The notes below the pieces were generated by a model. It saw only the letters and a program-made list of their open reading frames with translations, ran no database searches and was not told the origin of the DNA. This document shows, in pieces, positions 34,586 through 44,668 of a stretch of DNA of 64,000 nt. This DNA comes from JALORV01 sp035429805 (GTDB taxonomy: Bacteria; Pseudomonadota; Gammaproteobacteria; Burkholderiales; Burkholderiaceae_F), in assembly GCA_035429805.1 (NCBI GenBank), contig DAOMFL010000003.1:54324-118323 (forward strand), read 5' to 3'. The position numbers and the translations under genes were made by a program. The first letter of the stretch is position 1, and every line of letters begins with the position of its first letter.

Positions 34586-34657
34586 AGGCTGAAGCCCTAA
34601 GGTTCCAGGCCGATAACAAGACGACAACAAAAAGAAGAAAAGAACGGAGACTGGCCC

Positions 34658-35332
34658 GTGACACCCTCCCTGATCGGACTCTGCATCCTGGTGGCCGCCG
34701 TGACGGCCGCCATTCTGACGCAACGACGCCGGCGCGGCCGCGCAGCCTTCATCGACGCGTATGCGTTTCCGCGCGGCATTCGTGAGCGGGTGCGCCGGCG
34801 CTACCCGCACCTGAGCGAGACCGATCTCGACCTGGTCTTCGACGCACTGCGCGAGTATTTCCACCTGTCACGGAAGGCAGGACGGCGGCTGCTCGCGATG
34901 CCATCGCAGGTCGTCGACGCCGCCTGGCACGAGTTCATCCTGTTCACGCGCAACTACGAGGCGTTCTGCTCGCGGGCGCTTGGCCGCTTTCTGCATCACA
35001 CGCCGGCCGAGGCAATGCCGTCGTCCACGACAGCCAGCGACAGCATCCGGCGCACGTGGCGTCTCGCCTGCCAGCGCGCCGGCATCAGTCCGCTTGCGGC
35101 GACTTCACTGCCGCTGCTGTTTGCAATCGACGGCAGACTCGCGATACCGGACGGATTCCGCTACGCGCTGAACTGCAGCGCTTTGGCCGCGGCTGGCGAT
35201 ACGACGTACTGCGCGAGCCACATCGCCTGCGGCAGCGGGTGCGGAGGAGGCTGCGGCGGCAGTGGTTGTGGTGGGGACGGCGGAGGCGGTGACAGCGGCG
35301 GCTGCGGCGGGGGCGGGGGCGGCGGCGACTGA
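34658..35332 (+). CDS. membrane-anchored protein with Gly/Cys-rich C-terminus
   Basis: A 224-aa protein. GTG start with GGAGA 7 nt upstream; one hydrophobic segment at the N-terminus (about 4-22), then a helical domain with VVDAAWHEFILFTRNYEAFC and LGRFLHHTP, a signature of a glycine-rich domain family seen in plants and bacteria (DUF1399-like). The tail from about residue 190 is nearly only Gly, Cys and Asp (SGCGGGCGGSGCGGDGGGG). The tail could bind metal or be a secreted low-complexity region. A Pho-box-like repeat is upstream. Function unknown. Confidence 0.75.
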   Translation: MTPSLIGLCILVAAVTAAILTQRRRRGRAAFIDAYAFPRGIRERVRRRYPHLSETDLDLVFDALREYFHLSRKAGRRLLAMPSQVVDAAWHEFILFTRNYEAFCSRALGRFLHHTPAEAMPSSTTASDSIRRTWRLACQRAGISPLAATSLPLLFAIDGRLAIPDGFRYALNCSALAAAGDTTYCASHIACGSGCGGGCGGSGCGGDGGGGDSGGCGGGGGGGD

Positions 35333-35387
35333 GGGCCGTGCCGCCGGAGCGGGCCGAACTTCAGGCCCGGCCGCGTGGTTCAGGGGT

Positions 35388-35531
35388 TCAGGCGAATGCC
35401 CAGTTGAGCATGGCGACCATCGCGCACCACAACGCTGCGCCGGCAAGGACAGCGTTGAGGACGCCACGCGTGGCATCGTGCTCGGCGAGTTTCGCTGACG
35501 ATGGCTGGGATGTGGCCGATGAGGTGGGCAT
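35388..35531 (-). CDS. small membrane protein, hypothetical
   Basis: A 47-aa protein: MPTSSATSQPSSAKLAEHD soluble start, then one hydrophobic segment (LNAVLAGAALWCAMVAMLNW). GAGGA lies 6 nt upstream of ATG 35531, a good ribosome site, which supports translation. No family recognised. It is separated from clsB by 130 bp and is convergent with the Gly/Cys-rich gene. Confidence 0.5.
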   Translation of the reverse strand: MPTSSATSQPSSAKLAEHDATRGVLNAVLAGAALWCAMVAMLNWAFA

Positions 35532-35661
35532 GACGGTCCTCAGGAGCAGTACTGACGAGGCCAGCGTGATCCAGGACACCACCGGACGACGGCCGGAAAA
35601 GGCCCGGCTAAGCGGCGCAATTGCGGTTCAAGTTCGGCTCAGGTGCCGGCCCGCCGGTCGA

Positions 35662-36885
35662 TCAGTAGTCCCGCCCCCCGGCCAGCGCGACGGCTCCGAA
35701 GCGGACGATGCCGTATGCGATCCAGTTGATCGTGCGCCGCAACAGCCCGCGCCTCGCGTAGCCCTCGGCATGCACGCGTTGCGACTGCGTTTCGATCGCC
35801 CGTCCGAGCGAGTCACGCAGAGTGCGTGCGAACGGGCCGTCATAGACGGCGACATTGGCTTCGCGCGCCAGCAGCAGGCTGTAGGGATCGATGTTGCTCG
35901 AACCGACGGTCGCCCAGGCCTCGTCGACGACCGCAACCTTCGCGTGCAGGTAGCTGGTCCTGTATTCGTGGATTTCGATCCCCGCAGCGAGGAACTGTCC
36001 GTAGAGCGCTTCCTGCGCATAGTGCTGGATCGCGTACTCGATGCGCCCCTGTACCAGCAGGCAGACACGCACGCCGCGCTGCGCGCACTCGATCAGCGCC
36101 TTGCGGAAGGTCCGTCCGGGAAGTACGTAGGCGCAGGCGATCATCACTTCGTGACGCGCCCCGCCAATTGCCTGCAGGTACGCCGCCTCGATCGTCCGGC
36201 GGTGCCGCAGGTTGTCGCGCAGCAGCAGCGACGCACGCGCACCCGACGCGTAGGGCGGCGGCATGTTCTCGACGGTCCGGCCCGGCATCGGCCCAGCATG
36301 CCGGCCGGACTGCAGCAGCTGCAGCGTCCACCACAGCCGCTTCATCGCGAGCCCGATCGGCGCAACGATCGGTCCCTCGCACATCACCGCGTAGTCGTAG
36401 CGCGGACCCAGTTCAGGCTCCGGGTCCGGATAATGATGGTCATCGATGATGTTGATGCCGCCGACGAACGCCAGGCAGTCGTCGACCAGCACGAGCTTGC
36501 GGTGCAGCCTGCGCAGCAGGCGGCGATCCGGTCGCCACCAGCGCGCGCGCCTGAAGATGAGCACCTGTGCCCCGAGCGCTCCGAGTCGCGCCTTCAGCGT
36601 GGCGCCGAACGCGCCGGTGCCGAAGTCGTCGACGACGACGTGGACCGCCACTCCGCGATCGGCGGCCGCCGCCAGCGCATCGCTGACGCGCAGACCGATG
36701 CTGTCCTCCGCGAAGATGTAGGTCTCGAGGTGAATGACGCGTTCGGCGCTGTTGATGGCGGCCAGCAGGCGCGGGAAGAACTCATCACCGCCTTCCAGCA
36801 GGCGCAGTCGGTTGCCACCGTAGATCAGCGGGCGGGTCGTGATCTCGAAGCGCGGCCGGCGCTCAGGCCGCGCGCCCCGCGTCAT
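35662..36885 (-). CDS. clsB: cardiolipin synthase B (phospholipase D family)
   Basis: A 407-aa phospholipase D superfamily enzyme with two HKD motifs: LHRKLVLVDD and LHAKVAVVDE. These catalyse phosphatidyl transfer to make cardiolipin at the inner membrane. The early part RPLIYGGNRLRLLEGGDEFF and LETYIFAEDSIG are typical of ClsB. The ATG overlaps the stop of the ybhP-like gene (36882-36885), so both are coupled, as in the E. coli ybhP-clsB operon. The long upstream frame reaching 37497 is not part of the protein. Confidence 0.9.
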   Translation of the reverse strand: MTRGARPERRPRFEITTRPLIYGGNRLRLLEGGDEFFPRLLAAINSAERVIHLETYIFAEDSIGLRVSDALAAAADRGVAVHVVVDDFGTGAFGATLKARLGALGAQVLIFRRARWWRPDRRLLRRLHRKLVLVDDCLAFVGGINIIDDHHYPDPEPELGPRYDYAVMCEGPIVAPIGLAMKRLWWTLQLLQSGRHAGPMPGRTVENMPPPYASGARASLLLRDNLRHRRTIEAAYLQAIGGARHEVMIACAYVLPGRTFRKALIECAQRGVRVCLLVQGRIEYAIQHYAQEALYGQFLAAGIEIHEYRTSYLHAKVAVVDEAWATVGSSNIDPYSLLLAREANVAVYDGPFARTLRDSLGRAIETQSQRVHAEGYARRGLLRRTINWIAYGIVRFGAVALAGGRDY

Positions 36886-37691
36886 GCGACCTCGAGGTCG
36901 GCGATCAGCGGCATGTGGTCCGAGCGCTGCGCCCACTCGATGCCGCGCGGCACGCTGACGCCGCGGACCCTGAAGCCGCGCACGTAGATGCGGTCGAGTC
37001 TCAGCCACGGCATCACGCTCGGATAGGTGCGCGCCACCTGCGATCGGGGCTCGTTGCGCCACGGCAGCAATCGATCGAGAACGCGGCGCGGCTGGCGACT
37101 GCGGTTGAAGTCCGCGGCCGCTTCGATCACGTCGAGGTCGCGATGCAGGATCTCGTCGACCCCGCGCTGCCAGTCGTTGAAGTCGCCGGCGATGATCAGC
37201 GGCGCATCCTCCGGCACCTCGTTGCGCACGAAGTCGATCAGGAACTCGGCCTGCCGGACGCGGCTGCGCTTGATCAGCCCGAAGTGCGTGTTGATCAGGT
37301 GCACGTCCGTCGATCCGCGCCGCGTCGCGACGCTCGAGATCGCGTGCAGCAGCCCGCGCCTTTCCAGCACGTGATCGGAAATGTCGTGGTTCAGGTGCTG
37401 GTCGATCGTGTGACGAGAGACAATCGCATTGCCGTGATGGCCGTGCGGATAGACCGCGTTCATGCCATAGGCGCGGTGCAGGTAGCCGCCGCTGCACAGC
37501 ACATCGAGCTGCGTCCCGTTGTGGTGGCCCGGTCGCCGCGCCAGGCGCTCGTTGCGTTCCTGCACCTCCTGCAGGAAGACGATGTCGGCATCGATCGCAT
37601 GCAGCGCGAGGCGCAGGTCGTGGACGCGCGAGCGCTTGCGCAGCCCCATCACGCCCTTGTGGATGTTGTACGTTGCGACGCGCAGATGCAT
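36882..37691 (-). CDS. endonuclease/exonuclease/phosphatase family protein, YbhP-like
   Basis: A 269-aa member of the EEP superfamily: ATYNIHKGVMG at the N-terminus, LQEVQERN (metal-binding Glu), IAGDFNDWQ (Asp/Asn) and the terminal SDHMPLIA (Asp-His). These residues form the metal-dependent phosphodiesterase site shared by DNase I and sphingomyelinase-like proteins. Position in front of clsB with a 4-bp overlap matches ybhP of enterics, thought to act on lipids or headgroups. Its substrate is unproven. Confidence 0.87.
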   Translation of the reverse strand: MHLRVATYNIHKGVMGLRKRSRVHDLRLALHAIDADIVFLQEVQERNERLARRPGHHNGTQLDVLCSGGYLHRAYGMNAVYPHGHHGNAIVSRHTIDQHLNHDISDHVLERRGLLHAISSVATRRGSTDVHLINTHFGLIKRSRVRQAEFLIDFVRNEVPEDAPLIIAGDFNDWQRGVDEILHRDLDVIEAAADFNRSRQPRRVLDRLLPWRNEPRSQVARTYPSVMPWLRLDRIYVRGFRVRGVSVPRGIEWAQRSDHMPLIADLEVA

Positions 37692-37705
37692 GCGAGGAAT
37701 GTGGC

Positions 37706-39232
37706 TCAGTCCGCGACCGGCGCGATGGAAAAATAGCGCTCGATCAGGTGCGGATCGTCAAAGTGCCGACGCCCGACGTAGACCGTCGCATGATGCCCCC
37801 ATTGCCGCATCTGCCCGGCCGAAGGCACGCCCGTCGGCCAGAAGACGAAGCGCTGCGTGCGCTCGGTACCGGGCACCAGGCCGTCGGGCCGGAAGATACT
37901 GCGCGTGCCGCCGCCCGCCGCTGCAGGCAACGGCAGTACGCGCAGCCTGTCCTCGTCTGCGATGACGTAGGGCGTTCCCGGCGCGGGTTCCGGTGTGTCG
38001 ATCGCGACGCGCTCGATGTTGTGATCGCCGGCGCCGAGATAGACGACGACGCGCTCGCCCGGCCCCGGGCTGTATACGAACTGCGGCGCGAACATCGGTT
38101 CGTCGAACGGGCCTTCGTCCTCGGGCGAGCCCGGCCGGTCGCGCACGCGTTCCGTCGGAAAGAACATGTGAAAGCCGCCGCAGCCGTGGATCGAGTCGTA
38201 CACCAGCGGCCGGCCGGAGCCGTCGAGGGTGACGCGCCAGACCAGCGCATCGAGGTGTCCGGCCACGAGATCGAGCGGATGCGCAGCCGGGCGGGCGGGG
38301 AACCAGAAGGTGTAGACGAGCTGCAGCGCCGCGGTGCCGCCGATCTCGGTCCAGGCGATCCGCGCATAGGCTGTCGGCAACGACGCGTCGACGACGACGA
38401 AGAGATCCGCGCCGCTCATGCGCCAGGCGAGCTGGCCGATGCGGTCATCGTCGGAAGCGGTGTCGGCGACCACGACCGGCGCATGCTGCTGCAGCAGCGT
38501 CCGGATCGTCGCCGGCGTCATGCGGGGCATCCGGAATGCGGCTGAGACACCGGCGTCGGCGGGCAACATTCCAGCCACCCGCTCCGGCGCACCGCCCGAC
38601 GGCACGTAGCGGATGCGCTGGCCCTGCACGGCAAGCTCGGGGAAAGGCGTCGCGTAGGAGTCGCGCGTGGTCTGTCGCCACGCGGCCGCGCCCCACGAAA
38701 ACGGGATCATCGTCAGCGGATACAGACCAGCGATGCGCGCATCCGTGCTGTAGGCATCGGGCGGCCGTGCGACCTGCGTCACGTGCTGCGCATCCGCCCG
38801 GGCGGCCACGACCAGCTTGCCGCGGCACGCATCGATCGCGGCCTGCTCGTCGGCGCCGACGCGCGCGTTGGCCGCCTCGACACGTCGCCCTTCGGCATCC
38901 AGCGCCGCCATGCGGTCGAGCCGGGCCTGCGCCAGCGCCTGCGGATCGGATTTCGCCGGCGTGCTGAAGGCGGTGTAACGATCGACGCGCAGGAACGGAT
39001 AACCGTCGACACGCGCCGCGCCCGCGTCGCGCAGTCCGTCCGCGTCGATGCGTGCATCGAGCTTCTGCAGCCGGCGCAGGCAGTCGCCGAGTTCACCGGA
39101 CTGCGACAGCCACTGGCTCGCCGGGGCCGCGGCGTATGGATCGGCCGGAGCCGTCGCACAGCCCGCCAGCAACAGCAGCGCCGCGACGCTAGCGGCGCGC
39201 GCGCTGCGGCAACTCGCGAATCGCTGCGGCAT
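37706..39232 (-). CDS. large lipoprotein, hypothetical
   Basis: A 508-aa lipoprotein: the signal segment ARAASVAALLLLAGCATAP has a lipobox LAGC (Cys at about 25). The rest is soluble with no recognised catalytic motif; there are HGCGGFHMFFPTERV, VYLGAGDHNIERVAID and HHATVYVGRRHFDDP blocks. Its ATG lies inside the 3' end of nudB (44 bp overlap), which is unusual but the lipobox fits only this start. It may be an envelope protein with a carbohydrate- or lipid-related role, but this is a guess from context with clsB. Confidence 0.7.
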   Translation of the reverse strand: MPQRFASCRSARAASVAALLLLAGCATAPADPYAAAPASQWLSQSGELGDCLRRLQKLDARIDADGLRDAGAARVDGYPFLRVDRYTAFSTPAKSDPQALAQARLDRMAALDAEGRRVEAANARVGADEQAAIDACRGKLVVAARADAQHVTQVARPPDAYSTDARIAGLYPLTMIPFSWGAAAWRQTTRDSYATPFPELAVQGQRIRYVPSGGAPERVAGMLPADAGVSAAFRMPRMTPATIRTLLQQHAPVVVADTASDDDRIGQLAWRMSGADLFVVVDASLPTAYARIAWTEIGGTAALQLVYTFWFPARPAAHPLDLVAGHLDALVWRVTLDGSGRPLVYDSIHGCGGFHMFFPTERVRDRPGSPEDEGPFDEPMFAPQFVYSPGPGERVVVYLGAGDHNIERVAIDTPEPAPGTPYVIADEDRLRVLPLPAAAGGGTRSIFRPDGLVPGTERTQRFVFWPTGVPSAGQMRQWGHHATVYVGRRHFDDPHLIERYFSIAPVAD

Positions 39233-39632
39233 TAGTCCACGAGAAACAGGCGTCGGCGGCATCGCGCCAGGGCAGCCAGCGGCTCGCCCGGTGCTCGCTG
39301 GGTGCCAGCAGCGGCGTGTAGCGCTCGTCCACACAGAGTCCGAAGACATGCTCCGTATTATGCGTAACCCCAGGCGCGTAGCGATGGCGCCACTCGGGAT
39401 AGATCGCGTAGCGGTGCGCGAGGTTCCAGTCGGCGAAGCGGCCCGCCGCGGCGACGAGTCCCGTTTCCTCCGCCACTTCGCGCGCACAGGTCGCTCTCAG
39501 CTCCTCGTCCGGCGACTCGAGGCTGCCGGTCACCGACTGCCAGAAGCCGGGATGGTCCGCGCGCTCGAGCAGCAGCACGTCGAGCACCGGCGTATGGATG
39601 ATCACCAGCACCGACTCGGGGATCTTGGCCAT
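39189..39632 (-). CDS. nudB: dihydroneopterin triphosphate diphosphatase, Nudix family
   Basis: A 147-aa Nudix hydrolase. The Nudix box is seen as GSLESPDEELRATCAREV plus AEETGLV, with one extra residue in the GX5E loop. The start ESVLVIIHTPVLDVLLLERA and the DERYTPLLAPSEH region are typical of NudB, which removes pyrophosphate from dihydroneopterin triphosphate in folate synthesis. It follows aspS closely, a common order in betaproteobacteria. Confidence 0.88.
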   Translation of the reverse strand: MAKIPESVLVIIHTPVLDVLLLERADHPGFWQSVTGSLESPDEELRATCAREVAEETGLVAAAGRFADWNLAHRYAIYPEWRHRYAPGVTHNTEHVFGLCVDERYTPLLAPSEHRASRWLPWRDAADACFSWTNAAAIRELPQRARR

Positions 39633-39716
39633 GCGCCTGCGGGTTCAGCGCGGCTTACCCCGCCCGACGCGCGGCCGCTCCGCCTCGGTCGCCTTCTTTG
39701 ACGCAGGGGCGGGAAC

Positions 39717-41513
39717 TCAAGCGGCCGCCTTGACCTCGCCACGCAGCCGGATATGCAGTTCGCGCAACTGCTTCTCGTCGACCGGTGACGGCGCCTTGGT
39801 CAGCAGGCACTGCGCGCGCTGCGTCTTAGGGAACGCGATGACGTCGCGGATCGACTCGGCGCCGGCCATCATCGTCACGATGCGGTCCAGGCCGAAGGCA
39901 ATGCCGCCGTGCGGCGGCGCGCCGTACTGCAGCGCGTCGAGCAGGAAGCCGAATTTCTCGCGCGCCTCCTCGGGGCCGATCTTGAGCGCACGGAAAACCT
40001 TGCTCTGCACCTCCTCGCGGTGGATCCGCACCGAGCCGCCGCCGATCTCCCAGCCATTCAACGCCATGTCGTAGGCCTTGGCGAGCGCCTTCGACGGGTC
40101 GGTCTGCAGGAAATCCTCGTGGCCGTCCTTCGGACTGGTAAATGGGTGGTGCGCGGCGACGTAGCGGCTCTCTTCCTCGTCGAACTCGAACATCGGGAAG
40201 TCGATCACCCACAGCGGCTTCCAGCCGTCGGCCGACAGGCCGTGCGCGCGGCCGAACTCGCTGTGGCCGATCTTCGTGCGCAGCGCGCCCATGGAATCGT
40301 GAACGATCTTGGCGCGGTCGGCGCCGAAGAAGACCACGTCGCCGTCCTGCGCGCCGCAGCGCGCCAGCACGCCGCTCAGCGCGGCATCGTGCAGGTTCTT
40401 CACGATCGGACTCTGCAGCCCATCGCGGCCCTTCGCCTTCTCGTTGACCTTGATGTAGGCGAGTCCCTTGGCGCCGTAGATCTTCACGAACTCGGTGTAG
40501 CCGTCGATTTCCGAGCGCGGCATCTCGCTGCCCGCCGGGACGCGCAGCGCGACGACCTTGCCGTCCTTCATTTCGGTCGCGCCCCTGAACACCTTGAACT
40601 CGACGTCGCGCATCAGGTCGGTGACGTCGGTGAGTTCCATCTTCACGCGCAGGTCCGGCTTGTCTGAACCGTAGCGCGCCATCGCCTCGCCGTAGGTCAT
40701 CACCGGGAACGGCTGCGGCAGCTTCACGCCGAGCACCTCGTCGAACACCGTGCGGATCATCTCCTCCATCAGCGCGCGGATCTCGGTCTCGTCGAGGAAA
40801 GAGGTCTCGACGTCGATCTGCGTGAACTCGGGCTGGCGGTCAGCCCTGAGGTCTTCGTCGCGGAAGCACTTGACGATCTGGTAGTAGCGATCGAAGCCCG
40901 CGATCATCAGCAGCTGCTTGAACAGCTGCGGCGACTGCGGCAGCGCGAAGAACTCGCCGGCGTGCACCCGCGACGGCACCAGGTAGTCGCGCGCGCCTTC
41001 CGGCGTGCTCTTCGTGAGCATCGGCGTCTCGACGTCGATAAATCCGTGCGCATCGAGGTACCGGCGCACCGCCATGGCGACCTTGTAGCGCAGCATCAGG
41101 TTCTTCTGCATCGCCACGCGCCGCAGGTCGAGCACACGATGCGTGAGGCGCGTCGTTTCCGACAGGTTGTCGTCGTCGAGCTGGAACGGCACCGGCACCG
41201 ACGGATTCAGGATCGCGAGCTCCGTGCAGAGCACTTCGATGCCGCCCGACACCAGCGCCTCGTTCGTCGTCCCCTCCGGGCGCCGGCGCACCTGGCCCAC
41301 CAGCTTGAGGCAGAACTCGTTGCGCACCTTCTCGGCTGTGGCGAAGACCTCCGGGCGGTCAGGATCGCACACGACCTGCACCAGTCCTTCGCGGTCACGC
41401 AGATCGATGAAGATGACGCCGCCGTGGTCGCGGCGGCGGTGCACCCAGCCGAACAGGGTGACGGTCTGGCCGATGAACCTTTCGTCCACCTTGCCGGCAT
41501 ATTCGGTACGCAT
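39717..41513 (-). CDS. aspS: aspartyl-tRNA synthetase
   Basis: A 598-aa class II synthetase. The anticodon-binding OB fold (1-110: VTLFGWVHRRRDHGGVIFID), class II motif 2 (FRDEDLRADRQPEFTQID) and motif 3 (GGIAFGLDRIVTMMAG), and the bacterial GAD insertion (about 280-420) are all present. Length matches bacterial AspRS (about 590 aa). ATG 41513 gives the normal MRTEYAGKV start; an upstream extension to 41621 is not used. Part of the fmdB - DUF502 - aspS - nudB run. Confidence 0.97.
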   Translation of the reverse strand: MRTEYAGKVDERFIGQTVTLFGWVHRRRDHGGVIFIDLRDREGLVQVVCDPDRPEVFATAEKVRNEFCLKLVGQVRRRPEGTTNEALVSGGIEVLCTELAILNPSVPVPFQLDDDNLSETTRLTHRVLDLRRVAMQKNLMLRYKVAMAVRRYLDAHGFIDVETPMLTKSTPEGARDYLVPSRVHAGEFFALPQSPQLFKQLLMIAGFDRYYQIVKCFRDEDLRADRQPEFTQIDVETSFLDETEIRALMEEMIRTVFDEVLGVKLPQPFPVMTYGEAMARYGSDKPDLRVKMELTDVTDLMRDVEFKVFRGATEMKDGKVVALRVPAGSEMPRSEIDGYTEFVKIYGAKGLAYIKVNEKAKGRDGLQSPIVKNLHDAALSGVLARCGAQDGDVVFFGADRAKIVHDSMGALRTKIGHSEFGRAHGLSADGWKPLWVIDFPMFEFDEEESRYVAAHHPFTSPKDGHEDFLQTDPSKALAKAYDMALNGWEIGGGSVRIHREEVQSKVFRALKIGPEEAREKFGFLLDALQYGAPPHGGIAFGLDRIVTMMAGAESIRDVIAFPKTQRAQCLLTKAPSPVDEKQLRELHIRLRGEVKAAA

Positions 41514-41697
41514 GGAAAGCTCCGCTTCGTTGCTGGCATCTCGCGCGGCAGCGACTGGCCGCGCCCGCGCATTCGCGCAAAGTTTGTGATTATCCTCGAC
41601 GGGCCCGTCTTTGGCTTGCACGCGGCAGCGGCGCCCGGCGACGCGGGGGGAAAGCCTGGCGCTACCGGAGCCGGGAAAGCGCGACCGGCCCGACCCA

Positions 41698-42339
41698 CTA
41701 GACCGCTGGCGGCGCGTCGCTGGTCAGCACGGCCGGGCGCGTATGACGCACACCGGGTTCGACGACGCCGAGCGACACGTGAAACTTCAACGCATCGTCG
41801 ATGCTGACGTCCACGTCCCGGACACGCGACAGCGGCATCATCAGCACGTAGCCCGAAGTCGGGTTCGGTGCGGTCGGCACGTACACGGTCACGCAGGCGC
41901 TCCCAAGCTGCTCCGCCACCACGCCCGCAGGCTCGCCGACAACGAACGCGAGCGTCCACTGTCCGGGCTGGGGGAACTCCACCAGCACGACCTTGCGGAA
42001 GGCGTTCCCTTTCGGCGAGAGCATCGTGTCCGAGACCTGCTTCACGCTCGAGTAAATGGAACGCACGATCGGGATCCGGCCCAGCAGGTGTTCCCACCAC
42101 AGCAGCAGCCGCCGGCCCACGATATTGCGCGCGAGGACGCCGGTGAGCAGCAGGACGCCGACCGCCAGCAGCGCCCCGAGGCCGGGAATGCGAAAACCGA
42201 GCAGCGCTTCAGGCCGCCACGCCGGCGGCACCAGCAGCAGCGACTGATCCATCCAGCCGATGATCGTCTCGAGGATCAGTATCGTGATCCCGAGAGGCAG
42301 CCAGATGAGAAGGCCAGTGATCAGGTACTTCCGAAACAT
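41698..42339 (-). CDS. DUF502 membrane protein
   Basis: A 213-aa membrane protein with two hydrophobic segments (about 4-28 and 48-72), and conserved blocks GRIPIVRSIYSSVKQVSDTM, VVLVEFPQPGQW and VPTAPNPTSGYVLMMP. DUF502 proteins are encoded near aspS or fmdB in many betaproteobacteria; function unknown. ATG 42339 (MFRKYLITG) is the family start. The gene lies downstream of fmdB by 94 bp. Confidence 0.9.
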   Translation of the reverse strand: MFRKYLITGLLIWLPLGITILILETIIGWMDQSLLLVPPAWRPEALLGFRIPGLGALLAVGVLLLTGVLARNIVGRRLLLWWEHLLGRIPIVRSIYSSVKQVSDTMLSPKGNAFRKVVLVEFPQPGQWTLAFVVGEPAGVVAEQLGSACVTVYVPTAPNPTSGYVLMMPLSRVRDVDVSIDDALKFHVSLGVVEPGVRHTRPAVLTSDAPPAV

Positions 42340-42433
42340 GCGTGGTCCCGCCCGTGCTGCCGCGCGCTGGCGGCCCATCAAAACGAAAGAGCCGCGTCAC
42401 CGCCGCGGCTCCGGTGCGATCGAGGATAGCCGA

Positions 42434-42805
42434 TCAGGAAGCCGGGCTTGGTCCGCCGGTGCCCCCTGCGGGGGAAGGCGGCGTCGCCGGCGCGGCCTCG
42501 GCCGGTTTGGAAACGCTTGCGGCACCGTCCGCGGGCTTTGCGGTGTCAGGCTTCACGTCGCCGCCGGGCGTCTTGCCATCGGCCGGGGTGTCAGCCTTGG
42601 CGGCGTCCTTCTTCGCGGACTTGGCGTCGCGGAAGTCGGTCACATACCAACCACTGCCCTTCAGCTGAAATCCTGCCGCGGTAATCTTCTTCACGAGCGC
42701 AGGTCGCCCACAGGCCGGGCAGTCCGTCAGCGGCGCCTCGGAAACCTTCTGCAGCACATCGAACTCGTGCGCGCATTCGCCGCAGCGATAGGCGTAGATC
42801 GGCAT
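42434..42805 (-). CDS. FmdB family zinc-ribbon protein
   Basis: A 123-aa protein starting MPIYAYRCGECAHEFDVLQK, with CxxC pairs at Cys8/Cys11 and DCPACG (a second pair) forming a zinc ribbon, and the AGFQLKGSGWYVTDF helper motif that defines the family. The C-terminal half is low complexity (Ala, Pro, Lys, Gly). FmdB-like proteins may regulate or bind nucleic acids. It is the first gene of the fmdB - DUF502 - aspS run. Confidence 0.9.
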   Translation of the reverse strand: MPIYAYRCGECAHEFDVLQKVSEAPLTDCPACGRPALVKKITAAGFQLKGSGWYVTDFRDAKSAKKDAAKADTPADGKTPGGDVKPDTAKPADGAASVSKPAEAAPATPPSPAGGTGGPSPAS

Positions 42806-42955
42806 CGCGACCTCAAGAATCTAATTGCTTGAATTCTAAGGGAGCCTCCCTCAGGCCCTTGCGGCAGATAAGGGCACGTTCCAGGACCTTCAAGCTCCGC
42901 CCTTGGAGTTTGCCGCGCCCTGTTGCACACTGCCGCGGCTTCGAAGGAGACGGGC

Positions 42956-44335
<1,380 letters not shown>

Positions 44336-44668
44336 GCCGGTGCGTCAGGCCGGCGACCCGCTGCTCCGCGACCCGGTTGCCCGGAGTCCCGGCGCGCGAT
44401 TGCGGTAAATTCCGGCCTGCGCTGGATTCGATCCGGCGAGCCCAGTGGCTCGCCGCCGCGGCGGCCCCGCCGCGCGATCCCACCTCTGATTTTCCTGATC
44501 CGGGCATGACCTTGACGCATCACGCTCTTCCACGTGCAATCGACGTGCGCCACTTCGAGGACTGCGCGCGGGGCCTCACATTCGGATGCGGCCCAAATGC
44601 GGCGACGCAGCCCGATGATGCGCGGCCGGCTCCTGCGCCTGCGCCCGGGACTGCCACGGCCGACTGAG
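44336..44668. other. 333-bp intergenic region, no gene seen
   Basis: GC-rich spacer between the glutamine-synthetase-like gene and the Bug receptor gene. Only short reverse-strand and forward frames cross it, none with a ribosome site or coding bias that I can defend. Local repeats of GCCGG type occur. Promoter for the Bug gene is expected here but no clear -35/-10 pair stands out. Confidence 0.5.

Noticed and set aside
37497..39487. Longer starts for the clsB frame (to 37497) and the lipoprotein frame (to 39487)
   Set aside because: Both extensions run through neighbouring genes; the start with 4-bp overlap and the lipobox start are better supported.
44336..44668. Possible tRNA or small RNA in the 333-bp gap
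   Set aside because: No cloverleaf, no GTTCRA-like T-loop and no terminator were found by eye.
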